A stretch of DNA of 64,000 nt from Marthasterias glacialis. Taxonomy: Eukaryota; Echinodermata; Asteroidea; Forcipulatida; Asteriidae. Numbering within the stretch: the first letter of the stretch is position 1; every line of letters starts with the position of its first letter. Both the position numbers and the translations under genes were made by a program. Where the stretch lies: assembly GCA_911728455.2 (NCBI GenBank), contig OU452225.1, forward strand, positions 10,018,106 through 10,082,105. Direction: 5' to 3'. This document shows, in pieces, positions 1 through 12,700 of the stretch. The notes beneath the pieces were generated by a model that saw only the letters and a program-made list of their open reading frames with translations, made no database searches and was not told the origin of the DNA.

Positions 1-70
1 AGATTTTTGACACGACCGATAATGTCAGAAATCTCAAAAAAGGAGTTCAGCGCCCCAGTTACTGGGTCTA
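1..70 (+). CDS. possible 3' end of an exon of an upstream gene (partial)
   Basis: The first 70 bases are followed by GTAAGT at 71-76, a consensus 5' splice site. Frame 3 is open and would read ...NLKKGVQRPSYWV before leaving in phase 2. Frame 1 is also open (phase 1), so the frame is unsettled. No acceptor is visible because the window begins inside the feature. The product is not recognised, and the call rests on the donor and the open frames only. Confidence 0.25.
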
Positions 71-349
71 GTAAGTATCATCAGCAAATTATTGACATAT
101 CACAACTGGTTAAGCCACATTTCTTACATAACATGCAAAGCCATCACCGCGGTTTCAAATGAACATAACTTTCATGACTTACTCGGACAGTCTCCAATTT
201 CCAGCCACCCATTTTTAAGAGTGTTCCTCTTTCACTGCATCGTTTTTATAAATAAGTTTTCTTTGATCCTGGTGTTTTCCATAAAAGAAACAGAGTCAAT
301 CAATCTTCCTTCGCTTACGAAACTCTACACAGCAATTTTCTCGCCTCCT

Positions 350-560
350 TAGCGACTAGTACTCGACCCTACAGACGGTCGAGTCCATAGTGCCAATGAT
401 CAACTGTAGGTCGAGTTGGTTAACCACGTGCAAGCTTCTGTTATGTCGAGTTAGTCCGTCGTCGGTAAACGTTCGGTGGCGGGTCGGTGAGTGACGACGT
501 GACCGACCCCCAGCAGCGCGGCGCCGATCCGTAGCTGACACAGACTTGTGACGCGGCTTT
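350..560. promoter_or_regulatory. CpG-rich patch, possible promoter
   Basis: This roughly 200-bp patch is much richer in CG dinucleotides than the AT-rich flanks and contains a CACGTG E-box near 425. It could be a promoter or an untranslated first exon of the gene whose coding part starts at 5104, but no TATA box or defined start is visible. The short antisense open frame across it shows no recognisable protein. From 560 to 1128 I see nothing beyond AT-rich sequence. Confidence 0.2.
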
Positions 561-1128
561 ATCGTCAGTCTCTACGAACATGTGGAACAAGGAACAGGGT
601 GAAATTTCTACATACGTTAGACGGACATGACGGATATGTAAGTATAATGTTGACGGAGACAGTTCTCTTTACCCGTTTGTTTAATGCCTGTAACTAAAAA
701 AAAAAGGTTTTGAGATTACATTCTGTCAAATGGGAAGTCCAGCCGCAGATTATGATTGGTTGATAAGCATAGCATCGGTATGTCCTGCGAACTTTAGACC
801 AATGAAAGTTAATGTTAAGGAAGGGTATTTTTCTCAATTATGGGAGATTGTGTTTCCACAATCAAAATAATATTTCTTTCTCCAGGTATGTTATTCTCCT
901 GATATTCCATAAGGTTTCCTCCATAAGATATTACTAATTGTTGTACTGCTCATTTTTTTCTTCATTACTTTGTAAGTAATATAATAAGTTTGTAAATGTA
1001 AGGAACAGAATGTAACTTGTTGTCTGTTGAAATGGTGTGAAGGTTTGTTAATTTTTCCTTGTCAAGGCCTACAATTACAAACACCAAGACTTTCATTTAC
1101 TTGGAACTTTTATTTTGTTTTGTAGTTA

Positions 1129-1523
1129 AAGCCCCAGCTCTACATTGATTTGATAAACTGACTGTAAATACTTCCATTTCTTTGCAAACCAAGATATATG
1201 TTTTAAAATCAACCATTGAAAATGTCAGAACATTTTGTTGTTTCATTTGCGAGAAAACGGTAAAAATGCATTCAGCATTATTGTACACATTCCTACAGGC
1301 AGAGTTTTCGTCTCACTGAGGCGAAAACTAATTGTGGATATTATTTTATTTATTATTTAAAAACGATAACACTTCAGGCTGAAATATTTCGAGGAAAGTT
1401 TTCTACCACCATTATCTTTATTAAATTATACCATGTATTGTAAGATCTGTGTATGTATATTTAATATGTAAATCTGTGAACAAATTTTATGTTTTTCTTC
1501 TTACCAATGTTGAGCTGGGGCTT
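1129..1523 (+). mobile_element. MITE with TA target duplication (family A, copy 1)
   Basis: The terminal inverted repeats are AAGCCCCAGCTC at 1129 and GAGCTGGGGCTT ending at 1523, each flanked by TA, the target site of Tc1/mariner elements. The 395-bp interior has no transposase. Related copies lie at 19735-20092 and, degraded, at 54790-55160. All share the interior motif AAAACGATAACACTTC. Confidence 0.75.
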
Positions 1524-2403
1524 TAGGTTAAATGGCTTGTAGTTTTTATTGTCTTTATGGGTTCTGTAAACTTGCACATACAAAAAGGAAAATGGGTAAA
1601 CCATGGCAAAGATAGAATTCCAAGGCAAAGATAGAATTGACTTGCAGTAAGCACACACAAAACATGTAAATAGTATCCTGGTGAAACCGATTTCTGATCA
1701 GATAACAGTAAAATTTTTCTGAAACAGAACTTTTGTTAAACCATCTGATCCACCTTTTATCAAGACACTTTTAGTTCATAATTTGTTGAAATCCTGGCAG
1801 TTCCAGTCTTACACTCCAAAAGATTGTCAGCCATTTGCAGCAGTTGCCTACTAATTCGCGGTGTACATGCAGCGTCACCTGTTTCCGATCAGTTCAGTTT
1901 CTATCAACTTTTGATACAAGCATGACATGCAAAATTTCTCAAAAATGTAAAAGTATTGTCCACTTTGTCATTGTGGTTTATAGTGAGACGAATTAGTTAT
2001 TAGAATAATAAAGTTTTTCTTCTGTACATAGGCCTTAGTATTACATGTGTTACAACTGTTAGTAACATAGTGTATTAGTGATTTAAACTGAAATTTATTC
2101 TTTTTGTAAACTTTTGGGTGTCACTATCGACAGGAAACTTTATGTTTAAGCCTGATGATAGCCCAGATTGTGGATTTCAAAACAGAATACTGGTCCCTGT
2201 TGATCTCGCCCCTTCTAATGGTAAATGGGAATCAAATCAAGCCACAGTTTTTCTCCTCTGGTAGGAAGTTTTACACTATTATTCCTGTAAAACTATTAAT
2301 TTAGCTCTGCAGAGAAAAGCAGGCCATGTACCTCTCAAAACGGTATCCACCGCCGGCTTCACATCTCATGCAGGCACATTTTTCAAAGACATCGTAGATT
2401 AAT

Positions 2404-2775
2404 TTAAAGGGACACGTTGCCTTTGGATTGGGCGCTTTGGGGCTTTAAGAAGTGTTTGTTATGAAATGAATACGGTAGGATAAATATTTCAAAAGTAGAA
2501 TATAATTATTCTCATAAGTATTTCTTGAATTTGTGTGGTTTGTGTTTAATTTCGTGAGAAAACACGGTCTGCCATGGTCAGCGGACGGTATGTTTCTATA
2601 GAGTGTGATTCCGCTATTGTATTTCCAGAGGCAGTGTATGGTTTTTTTTAATCACTACTCACTAATTACAACACACTGTAGAAGTTCTATTGCATGAACA
2701 ATTCTTAAAAAGGATAAGGAGCAATGCCAAACAGCAAAATTTTCAAAAGATTTTAAAGGCAATGTGCCCCTTTAA
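2404..2775 (+). mobile_element. MITE with TTAA-flanked inverted repeats
   Basis: The left end AAAGGGACACGTTGCCTTT and right end AAAGGCAATGTGCCCCTTT are inverted repeats matching at about 17 of 19 positions. Both ends abut TTAA, the target of piggyBac-type transposases, so a piggyBac-like non-autonomous origin is inferred. There is no coding capacity inside. Confidence 0.65.
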
Positions 2776-3064
2776 TCAAACCACTGACCTGTGGAATTTT
2801 GTTTAAATGTCAAAGTGAAAAGTAATACTTTAGCAACAATAATAACAAGATACTTCACAACACCTTTTGATCTGATTGAGAAATTGATTAAAATGTAGTA
2901 CCCCCAATATAGGATAAACACATCTTACATGTGTTTGAAAAGATTCAAGAAGGTTTCATCGGAGCATAGGGGGAGGTGCTTTAGGCGTATTGATTTACCA
3001 ACTTGTCTTTCGTTTTAATAACTTATGTTTCAGCAACGTAAAACCACAGCTATACTACAATAAC

Positions 3065-3245
3065 TATTCAGGCCTGATGCTTCATTCTTGAAAGGGCAAG
3101 GGCACCAAGGCATTTTCTTCCTTATAAATGGCACCTCTATGAGGAAATTATAAATTTCTATTGGAAGTTTCAAGGGGCACCAAGGCAATGACCAGGGGCA
3201 GCGGAAGCAATTGCCTATGTTGCCTCCGTGAAGCATCAGGCCTGA
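3065..3245 (+). repeat. dispersed repeat family B, copy 1
   Basis: A fragment with the motifs GAAGGGGCACCAAGGC-like and GGCCTCCGTG-like. Similar sequence lies at 13140-13285 and 57590-57735. No inverted termini or open frame are visible, and the nature of the family is unknown. Confidence 0.5.
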
Positions 3246-5103
3246 CTATTAAAATAAGCCTCACTTGGATTACACTAGTCACCTATTTTGAGTTTACAAT
3301 CTTCTGAGTTAAAAGTTACTCTCCAGAAAACTATAAAAAGAAATCAATTCTGTTTGATAGTAGGCCTTTTTCTCAGTATCTTAACTATTCATGAGCATTT
3401 CCTTGTTTTTTTTTAAAGGATTTACGGTATTATTTTTAAGGTATCTTTTCTTGTAATTTCTTGAATATAATGTTATGGATGTAGCTGAACTTCAAATAAT
3501 AGTCAATGGCCTTTATTGATCCATGTTTAAAAATGTTAAACCTACATTCATCAAACCGAACAAAGGAGAAGAGTCTACCAGGTTTTTGTCAAGGCAAAAT
3601 AAATAAGCTACCAATATGCATAGTTCCTGAAAGCATAGTGGTACGCTGAATATGAAGATATTCTTTGAAAAAGGCATATTTTAGATTTAGAAAACCTTAT
3701 ACATGTACCACTCCCCATGTTGATAATAAATTACCTCTAAAGCCATATTCATTTACCACTCAATTAATGTCTCCATGTAAATCAACTCCTACCCATTGAC
3801 ACCTGACCTTGATTGTGTTTTGTTTCCATAGGGATAGATACAAAGTCAGAATGGGGGTTTTCCCCTCCTGTGCACCAGAGTGGTTCAATCAATGGGTGGG
3901 CTGTCTCCGTTGTCTGCACTGCACGTTTGATTGGTCAAAGTCCCATCTCCATGCATATTTTTTATTATAATGTACAAATATGTACATAGTTTATGTTAAC
4001 TATTATAGAGGGAGATGTGCACACATTGTACATGTATCAGGAACTGTATTTTGATGTGTGGGCTTGTGATGACGTGACTGTTTGGCTGTTATTGGGAGCG
4101 AGGTACAGTATGGTGCAATGTAACTCTCAGGGTACACTACATTCTTGGAAAAACAGTAGTGACATTTTTAGTTTGCAGCGGTTTTAACATGTTGACTTAG
4201 TATTCAGAGAAACGCTGTCAAGAGTTTACTGGCCTTTTTAACCAGTTCATGTGTGTAATTTTTGTCCAGGCAGTTTTGCACAGTAAAATAATCAGTTTTG
4301 TGGACGCTGAATACTGAGTCAATTCGCTTTTCCGCATTCGTGATAATTTTTGAGTACAGCAACTGCTATGATGCTATACAAGGGAATTCACAAGATTTTT
4401 GTTTAATGTACATGTACCCAATGTAATCATTGGTAATAAGCAAACTCAAATACAATCCTCAATATAGTATTGATTAGAGAATTGTTAGAAGAAGAAAAAA
4501 TGATTGCAAAAGAAAAAACTAGTATTCATGTAGGAATTACAGAGTCAGACTTTGAGAATGTTAAAGTTGATACAGATGGAAAAAACAAGTTTGTTCTTGA
4601 AATGTTTCTGTTTTCATGTTGTATGCATCTGTAGTTTTGCAGTTTGACTGATAATATTATGTAGTCTTTTTGTTTTTCTTTCTTTACCTGCAGCAAATGA
4701 AAATCTTGTGATTGTTCTGCTACATGTACAGAGAGAAGCAGAAAGTGTGTCATATTAACATCAGTGCTGTAATCGAGTCCCTGTTGTCCGAGTCCGATTC
4801 TGAGTCGGACAACCGAGGGGGAAACTGGTCTTGAGTCCTACACTAGCACTGTCCTTCATGAGATCTACACACATAGCTGTGCAGTCATCTCACCATCTTG
4901 CCAACCAACCTCTAGGCCTACCTAGCTTCAGTCATCTTAGATCCTGCTCCTTTGAACATTTCTGATGATTGGCTTAAAGAGTTGACCCTCAAACTCTCAT
5001 CCAAGCGTCACCATCTTCAAATGATTCTGTAAAGAGTAACTGTCTCACCTTCCAGTACGTTGATGTAAGCCACACTGGTCCACCATCGTGCTGGCTTAAC
5101 ATC

Positions 5104-5284
5104 ATGGCGTCGTACTGGTATTGGAATCTGTTGTACTTTCTTTGTGCTGTGTCAACTGTTGACTGGTTGGTCCCAACGAGGGCGACGGATTACTGTTCAG
5201 ACACCGGAAGGTTGAACTGTTCGCTGGAGAATGTTAATGGCACTCGTCTTTTTGCGGCATTACCAGTTTTGCCAGATTTCCCAT
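5104..5284 (+). CDS. exon 1 coding part: signal peptide and Cys-containing head
   Basis: Encodes MASYWYWNLLYFLCAV... with a hydrophobic core typical of a secretory signal, a probable cleavage site near residues 26-28 (TRA/TDYC), and sites NCS and NGT. The donor is CCAT/GTAAGT, leaving phase 1. The exon may begin at 5056, after a pyrimidine-rich acceptor, giving 48 bases of 5' UTR. Confidence 0.75.
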
Positions 5285-8200
5285 GTAAGTTTTTTTTTTC
5301 TAATCAAGTTAATAAAGTTAATTATCAATCAAGATCATGAAAAATAAGCCGTTTTCTGGTCTGTGGAAGGTCTTGTAATTTTAGTTTTTTAGGTAGGATG
5401 TATGCATGCGAGAGTTCCGGCCACATGATAGAATGTCTGCTTGCATTTAATTGTTTATAGGTAAATAATGAACGTATTTATAACCAGTTTCTTGTGAAGA
5501 ATTTAAAAAAAGAAAGAAAGAGAACTAAAGCCCAACATTTTGTACAGAAAACCACCAAAACCTGTGGAAAGTATAGGTCGGCTACGACATACTTCCTGAT
5601 CAGTATCCATGTTAGAGGGATTATGAGTGGTAGTAATATATTTGATGAATATTTTGAATTTAGTCTTATCAGTTTATCTGAAAATAAAAAATGAACTGTT
5701 CATGCTCTCTTATTGAAATATTTTACTTACAAATCAAGTTATCCTACTGTCAAATTGCTAGATCGTGAGGATAACCAGTATAAACAATTCAATAACTTGT
5801 ACTAAATTTAAGGGAAACACAAATTATCAAGACACATTTGGGAGAAATCTTTGCATGTGGGCATTTCCAATTGCACAGCAAAGGGGTGCACAATACTGTA
5901 CCAACGATGACTTTTTGAATGAGGCATATGAGAGGGTAAGATGCAGTGAAGTATTTTGCCCACAGTCGTTTTCTAGCATTCTCCTATGCTGTCGATGAAT
6001 GTTCGAACAAAACATTAAAATTAACATATTAATATTTCAGTAATTGTGGTGTGATTAAAAAAAAAAACACTAGCGTATGTTACAAAGACAGAAAAACATG
6101 AACAGGACAATGACAAAAAAAAAAAAAAAATTCTTCATCTGAAGAGGCTCCACCTGTATCCCAAACCCCTGATTGTGCAGAGCAAAAACTAAGAGATTTT
6201 TCTGGGCATTTTTTTTTTCAAAGAAAAATGTGACACTTTCATGTGACACTTTCTGTCGTCGCTATGTACATAACTTTTTCATCACCTTATGGACACCCAA
6301 TAGTTGGATGGCATAGTTTTGTTTTTATTTGGCTGTTAATTGCCCTTCAGGATCCACTGCATAGTACTGGGATAAAGTTAAGGTAAAACAAAACATTTAG
6401 GTATAATTTTCTACTATCCAAAGACAGCGTTTCAGTCTACGATTTGTTTGTAGAAATGTTGAAGAGGATCCCCTACAATTTCTTAAAAACATGTTCCTTG
6501 TGTCTTAAAGTAAATCTTCAAGAACCTCTAATTTAACAGAAGAAAAAAAGTATTACATCTGTTACTTAACTACTCTTATAGTTCAATGTTTCCCTAAAAT
6601 GTCACATAAATGTACCCTTGTACTGTGGAAATGCCCATTTGTCAGAAAGGAAAATTTCACAAATTTGTCCTCCATTTAATTTCCTTTTGCCAATAGGTAT
6701 CGCTTTTGTCAATTATACTCGTAATCTGAATTGCTGTCCAGAAGGTAAGCTATTCAATTTATGCTCATTATTTATTTGCAGTGGTTAGTTTTTGAGAGTT
6801 GGTTGAATGCATGCGATCATTAGAATGTAGTTCATGATGCCGGTATAAAAGCTGTCCACACTTACAGTGCAGCAGGACAAACATTGTTTTGGATTTTGTC
6901 TGAGAAAAAACCCAAAGCACTGTTTTTCCACTTTGGAGTGAAAAAGACTGTTCATCCAAAGTCAAGTTGAGAAAAGGAATTTAAGTGGAATTTGAAAATT
7001 CCAGTCAACAGACCTGTCTTGAATTATGAGTTTCTTACATTGGCAGTAAGTGAACTTTTTTTGCAGTCAACAGTTTTAATCGCATGGCCCAGTTTGATGC
7101 CTGTTGAATATTCATTAGTTTGCCCACTACCTGCTCCTGTTAAACTCTCACTCTCATCTTGTAATTTCCGATTGATTCTTGAACCCTAACAAACGATCAT
7201 GAGTATCCATGGAAACACACAGCTATACATTTCACCAGAGCTGTACCCGATAGAGCGTTTCACACCATTCACTTTTCATCCAGTCTTTCATTAGAGTTCC
7301 AAGTGAGCATTTAGAAGGTGACTCTTGTGTTATCATTGTGTCAATCATTGTGTAAAGCCCAAACAGATCATTTTCAGACATGAAAAACAGGATTCAGGAA
7401 ATGTTTAGCAATGTTTAAGATTTGAGAGGATCGTTAGGTTTTCTGAGAAGAAAAAACCATCCCAGAACTGCTGAGTTATTTAAGGAGACAGTGATGTCAG
7501 AAAGAACATGCAGATCCCTTGTTACCATGGCAATGCCCCTGTAATAGTAATAGTGTTGGCTACTCTCGAGGCTAATCTCGGTTGGTCATGGGAGATTGTT
7601 TTTGCAATTTCCCTAAACATGTGCAATAAAATCACTCTTTAAATGAAACACATTTTTTGGTGACCATTCTGTCAAAATGAACCAGAATGAGCCTACTCAG
7701 GGGAAACCATTATGATAGTTACCCAGAGTTATCCAGAGGTACATGTTTACCCAGAAGTACCCAGAGGTACACATATTTACCCAGGATTTGGTTTCACCAT
7801 CACAAAGAGACAAGATTCATCTTGGATGAGGTGACATTTCATTATCACCATCTGATTTGAATTGTCACATCACATCACATGTTGCTTGCATTAAGATGGA
7901 TTCATTAATTAGCTCTGCATAAGATGAATCTACATGTAAGCGCTTCAAGCCCAGAGGTACATGTACCATCATTTACCCAGAGGTACCCAGAGCTTTAACC
8001 CCTATTTATCAGAGGTACCCAAAAGTATAATCTCATTTATCGAAAGGTGCCCAGAGTTATACCCTCCTTACCCAGAGGTATACCCTCATTTACCTAGAGG
8101 TACCCAGAGGTATAACCTCATTTACCCAGAGGTACTCAGAGATGTACCCTCATAAACCAAGAGGTATAACCCTCGTTTACACAGAGGTACTCAGAGGTAC

Positions 8201-9742
8201 AAACTCATTTTACCCAGATGTTTAACCCTCAAAGTTTACCCAGAGGTACTAGTAATAGCATCATTTACCAAGAGGTACCTGTATAGTAGAGGAACATTTG
8301 GCCGACTTTTAACCCACATTGCACCGCACCTCACACATCCACTTCACCCACTCTTGAAATTCAATATGCACAAGTTATAACAGATGTTAATTTTTGTAGA
8401 ATTTATGCATAAAATTACACATCGGTGTATTGGCAACAACAAAAATCCGACAAATGTTACAAGTAAAGTTACAAGTTACAAGTAAACATTCACAGTGTGT
8501 TGTATTGAAGACTTCTCAAATACGTGTTAATGTGATGTAAAATGACTGAACTTGAGGTTGTAAGGGCTATGCGTATGAAGCAGGACTAGTGTTGCTTCAT
8601 TTAGATATGCCCGACTAGACTAGGCTTACGGAATGGTGTTGCTAGCCAACAGTAGGTAATTATGGGTTGCTATGACAGGCTATAAACACAACATACAGTA
8701 GAGCACTTTATAGAATGGAATGTTCAATAGTACTGTCAATTCAACAAGATGTTGAATAGTTGGTCCTTTCATACACCAGTAAACACAGGTCATTACTGAA
8801 CAGAACCAATTGTCCCTACCACCCAGTGATCCGAGACCATACATGTACAGGTGTATCAGGTCAGGGATAACCTTGTCAAATTATAGCTATGTAGAAGTTA
8901 TGCATAAAGGTGGCTGTAGACTTGATCATAGGGTGTAGCTCTGATGAATTCAACCAAGGGGGGGGGCAAATGCATCCCCCCAGTTATTTATTTTTTTGCC
9001 ACCCAATTTGCCCCCCAGTTCCCACCTCAATTTTCCCCCCAAAATTGAGTTTAACTGCTTTTCAGCAGTACAAAATCACACTTAAATATTTTTGTTTGCC
9101 CCCCCCCTAAAGTTAAGCTTGCCCCCCCCCCTCTTTCCCCCCAGATAAACAGATCTGGTGCCACCGCTGACTCTTACTGAATGTTCCAGGTCCTGGCTAA
9201 CACCTTGCTCCCTATCACTTGGCTTTAATTTGCTCTTAAATACCAGCCAAACAATCAATACAAGTGGTGGTACATGTGTCCTTGATATGGGTCTATCTTG
9301 TATGAGTAATACTAGGAATATAACCTTATTGGAGGCCGATATACAGACTAAACGCCGTATTTACTGTTAGTTGAAATGGTCTTGTATTGCAACACATTGG
9401 ACATCTTGTGATCTATTCCACGTTAAAATATGTACATGTAAACAGCGGAGAAACTTGAATAAGACGTGTTTGTTCTGCCACTTGGAACTCTAATGGAGGT
9501 AATTACAAACTTTTATGTCAAATGCTAAGCTTACACTACAAACATGTATTAGCTGATGAGAACTGCAAAAAAAATAAGAGAGAGTGAGCACTTTAAGAAC
9601 AAGTTTTCGTTGGGCTTTATAACTTGATACTACACAAGCAAGATTATTTTTAAAGATCGCATATTACATGATCAAAAGATGTAGTAGAGTTGATGGTTGA
9701 CACTCTCTTCAATATGCAACCATGGTAACCGTGCAGAAACCA

Positions 9743-9779
<37 letters not shown>

Positions 9780-12700
9780 TGAGATTTCAACAAGAACTGG
9801 CGAAACAACCAGTGAATCAACAACAACGTCAACAACCACATCAATTTCAGGTTCTCCGGATACACCGTCAACAACTCCACTATCTACAGGTGAACAGCTA
9901 ACAACTTATTTTTCTACTGCTGAACAAATAACAATTTCTTCTCCTACTGGTAAATAATCAATCACTACTTACTACCACTTTTTGTAGTTCTCCATGCGAG
10001 CCTGGTTTCACAGACTTTTTGCTCCTGGAGTTTCTATAGAGAAAAACCTCAAGAAAGGATGTAATTACATTTTACACACCCCTAGTGTTTGCATGTGTGC
10101 TGGCATTTATTTTGTTTTTGTTTAATTTTATTTTGGTGAGTGCAGTGTAAAACTATGGTGTGACGGCACAGATTAAAAAAAAAAGTGATAAAATGACCCG
10201 ATGTGTTTGTGTGTAGGCCTAAGAGGCAAATGAAAGGATTCTGGATGTTTCTCGAGTAACTAGCCATTTCATGACGAGAATGCAAGTAATTTTTCACTGG
10301 AAAAATTAAAATTAACTACAATTTATTGTCAATATTGATAGCAATACTAACAATGCCAGGTATGTTCATACATATACAGGCAAAATGACCAGCAGTGATA
10401 CTCTTACTACAGCTATTAAGCCTACCCCAGAGATAACTGGGACTGGCACAATTACTAGTGCAACCATGTCCGGTACAGACCAAGCTTCTACATCAGATGG
10501 ACACACCACTGACTTAACACCAAGCACTCGTAAGTGGTTTGTGTCATGTCAGAGCTGTGGTGTTGTGTTGAAATAGATGATAGATAAGAGGGTGTTGGCC
10601 TGAACAGGAAGTCAGTTTTAGACACGAGAGCTTATATCTGAAAAATGGGAAAAACTTGGTGTGTTTCAAAGTTTTCTGAATGTTGGTTTAATGATCTCAA
10701 CAAGTCCTCGTAATAGATATACAGATTCTACCAATTTTAATGACACACCTGGGGGGGGGGGGGGGGCAGAGGGACCCTGTGCTAAGTACCTTTGTTGGCC
10801 TCCCTTGCCCCCCAAATGTGATTGAAAAAAATGCACAAATGAATGGTTCAAAACATTAAATGTCCCCCCCCCATTACCAGGCACAACTGTATTCATGAAC
10901 TCTACATCTATGCAAACAGCCACACCCACCATGATGAATGGTAGGTAATGTTTAAAGCTTTGCGTGGTGTGAAGGACAATAGGAAACGATAACCATAAAA
11001 CTAGTAAACTTGCAGATACAACCATGTATAAATCTCTTTTGAGAGGAATGGTGACACCGGCTCTTTTCAGAGCCACCACTCCTCCCCCAAAAGAGATTTA
11101 TACATGGTTGTATCTGCAAGGCTACTAGTTTACTAGTTTCCTATGATGGGGGACTTGTTAGTGCTTTAAACATCAATGATGCTTGGTATTTGGTGGTGGA
11201 ATATTGGCACAACAGTTAACAGAGAGCCTACATTTTATACACTTTACACTATAAATCCACAAAACATCTTAGGTGACGCAAAGTGTTGACCTTATTTTGA
11301 ATTGATTCTCATTGTTTGTATTGTCAACTATTAAGCAACGCTATGATTTGGTTATAGCACACACAAATTTAGCAACGTATGAAGTTTTTTTTCATTCTAA
11401 TAGTTAAATACACAGTATAAGATTAGAAGTAAAAAAAATAAGAAGAAAAATAATTACTGTAAACCTTTACTGATTAGAAAGTTCATACCAGTTTAATCAT
11501 CCAGAGAAATTTCCATGTGATGAAATAGGGTCAAAATCAGGACCATTTTTAGACTCCACTTTGCTTTTTTAATTGACTGCATTGTTGACCGCATGTGGGC
11601 ACTTTCATGCAAATTTCCTTCTATCACAGTCACACTTTTGTCTTATTTTGACTGCCTGTATGTTGTTTTCTTGTATCAAAGGCCAAATCAATAATAGTAA
11701 TAACAACAATGAAAGAAAGGTTTGTTTTACTTGTTTTGCATCATGTAAATTTGGTTTACACACACACACCAAAAAACAAAATACTGCGAAAACGCAAAAT
11801 GAATGTCATCACATTTTTGTAATTTACTCATTTGCTTTCTCTAAAATGTGACCGCCTAATTTCTTGATGAAATTTTCACTGGTTGTTTGGATGGTGTGTT
11901 TATTCAAAACAGGATGGGAAAAATTTTACGATGCCCCCCCCCCAAAAAAAAACAAAAAAAAACAATGATGTACTTTCAATTTAAGGGAAAGATTGTTCTT
12001 CAAATTGTTCCTAAAATATTTTTTACCTCCACATTTAGTGGGCTGACTTGGCTGCAAGCGAGGTCAAGTTTGAATAGTTTCTGTTCAAGATTCAAATGGG
12101 AATTTATCACGATAGGAAGAGCTAACATCATTTTAATCTCGCCAACATTTTATAAATTGGCTCTTTGTGATCGAAAGAGCCCAGGAAACACTTTATAAAA
12201 AAAATAACTTTATCGAAACCGATCACTGCCCATCTATGATAGGAAATTGTGACTAGTAAAAAGTGAAGGCCCTCTCAAAACATGAGTCTACAATACAAAC
12301 AGAAAACTTAAACGATAGTGCTTAAGAGTCAGTCAATTGTTAACAGATACTGTTGTGTAGCTCAGTTTCAAAAGGAAAACATTTCGAAACCGATGCAGTT
12401 TATCGCAGTATTCAAAAACTATCCAAAGGTTTTAATTGTCGCTTTTTGAGAGTTACTACAGTTGATATCGGAGGGTAACAGGACATTTGAACAGGAACAG
12501 GATATAAACATGTAAAACAAACACACCGCCTTGGGGTTTCATGGTAAACAGAAATATCATCTTTCCTTGTAAATCTATCTCTGGTCCTAGTGGTATTTGC
12601 TCGTGGTAACTATTATGCTCTGGTAGGTTATGAACTTAATGCTAACAACTAACTTACTCAGATTGTCTTTGTTTTTTGGTTCTTAGTCTTTTCATCTTGG

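Noticed and set aside
5762..5935. Possible extra exon (…LCMWAFPIAQQRGAQYC…) ending at GAGAGG/GTAAGA
   Set aside because: The frame leaves in phase 0 and the acceptors give phase 0 or 2, which do not fit exon 1 (exit 1) or exon 2 (entry 1). Kept only as a note because the composition and donor are reasonable.
9650..9880. Leu-rich minus-strand frame
   Set aside because: It is antisense to the (ACA)n stalk exon; the Leu runs are the complement of the Thr codons.
10666..11079. 137-codon minus-strand frame
   Set aside because: It runs through the G-run repeat, antisense to exon 5, and into the foldback element; no protein features.
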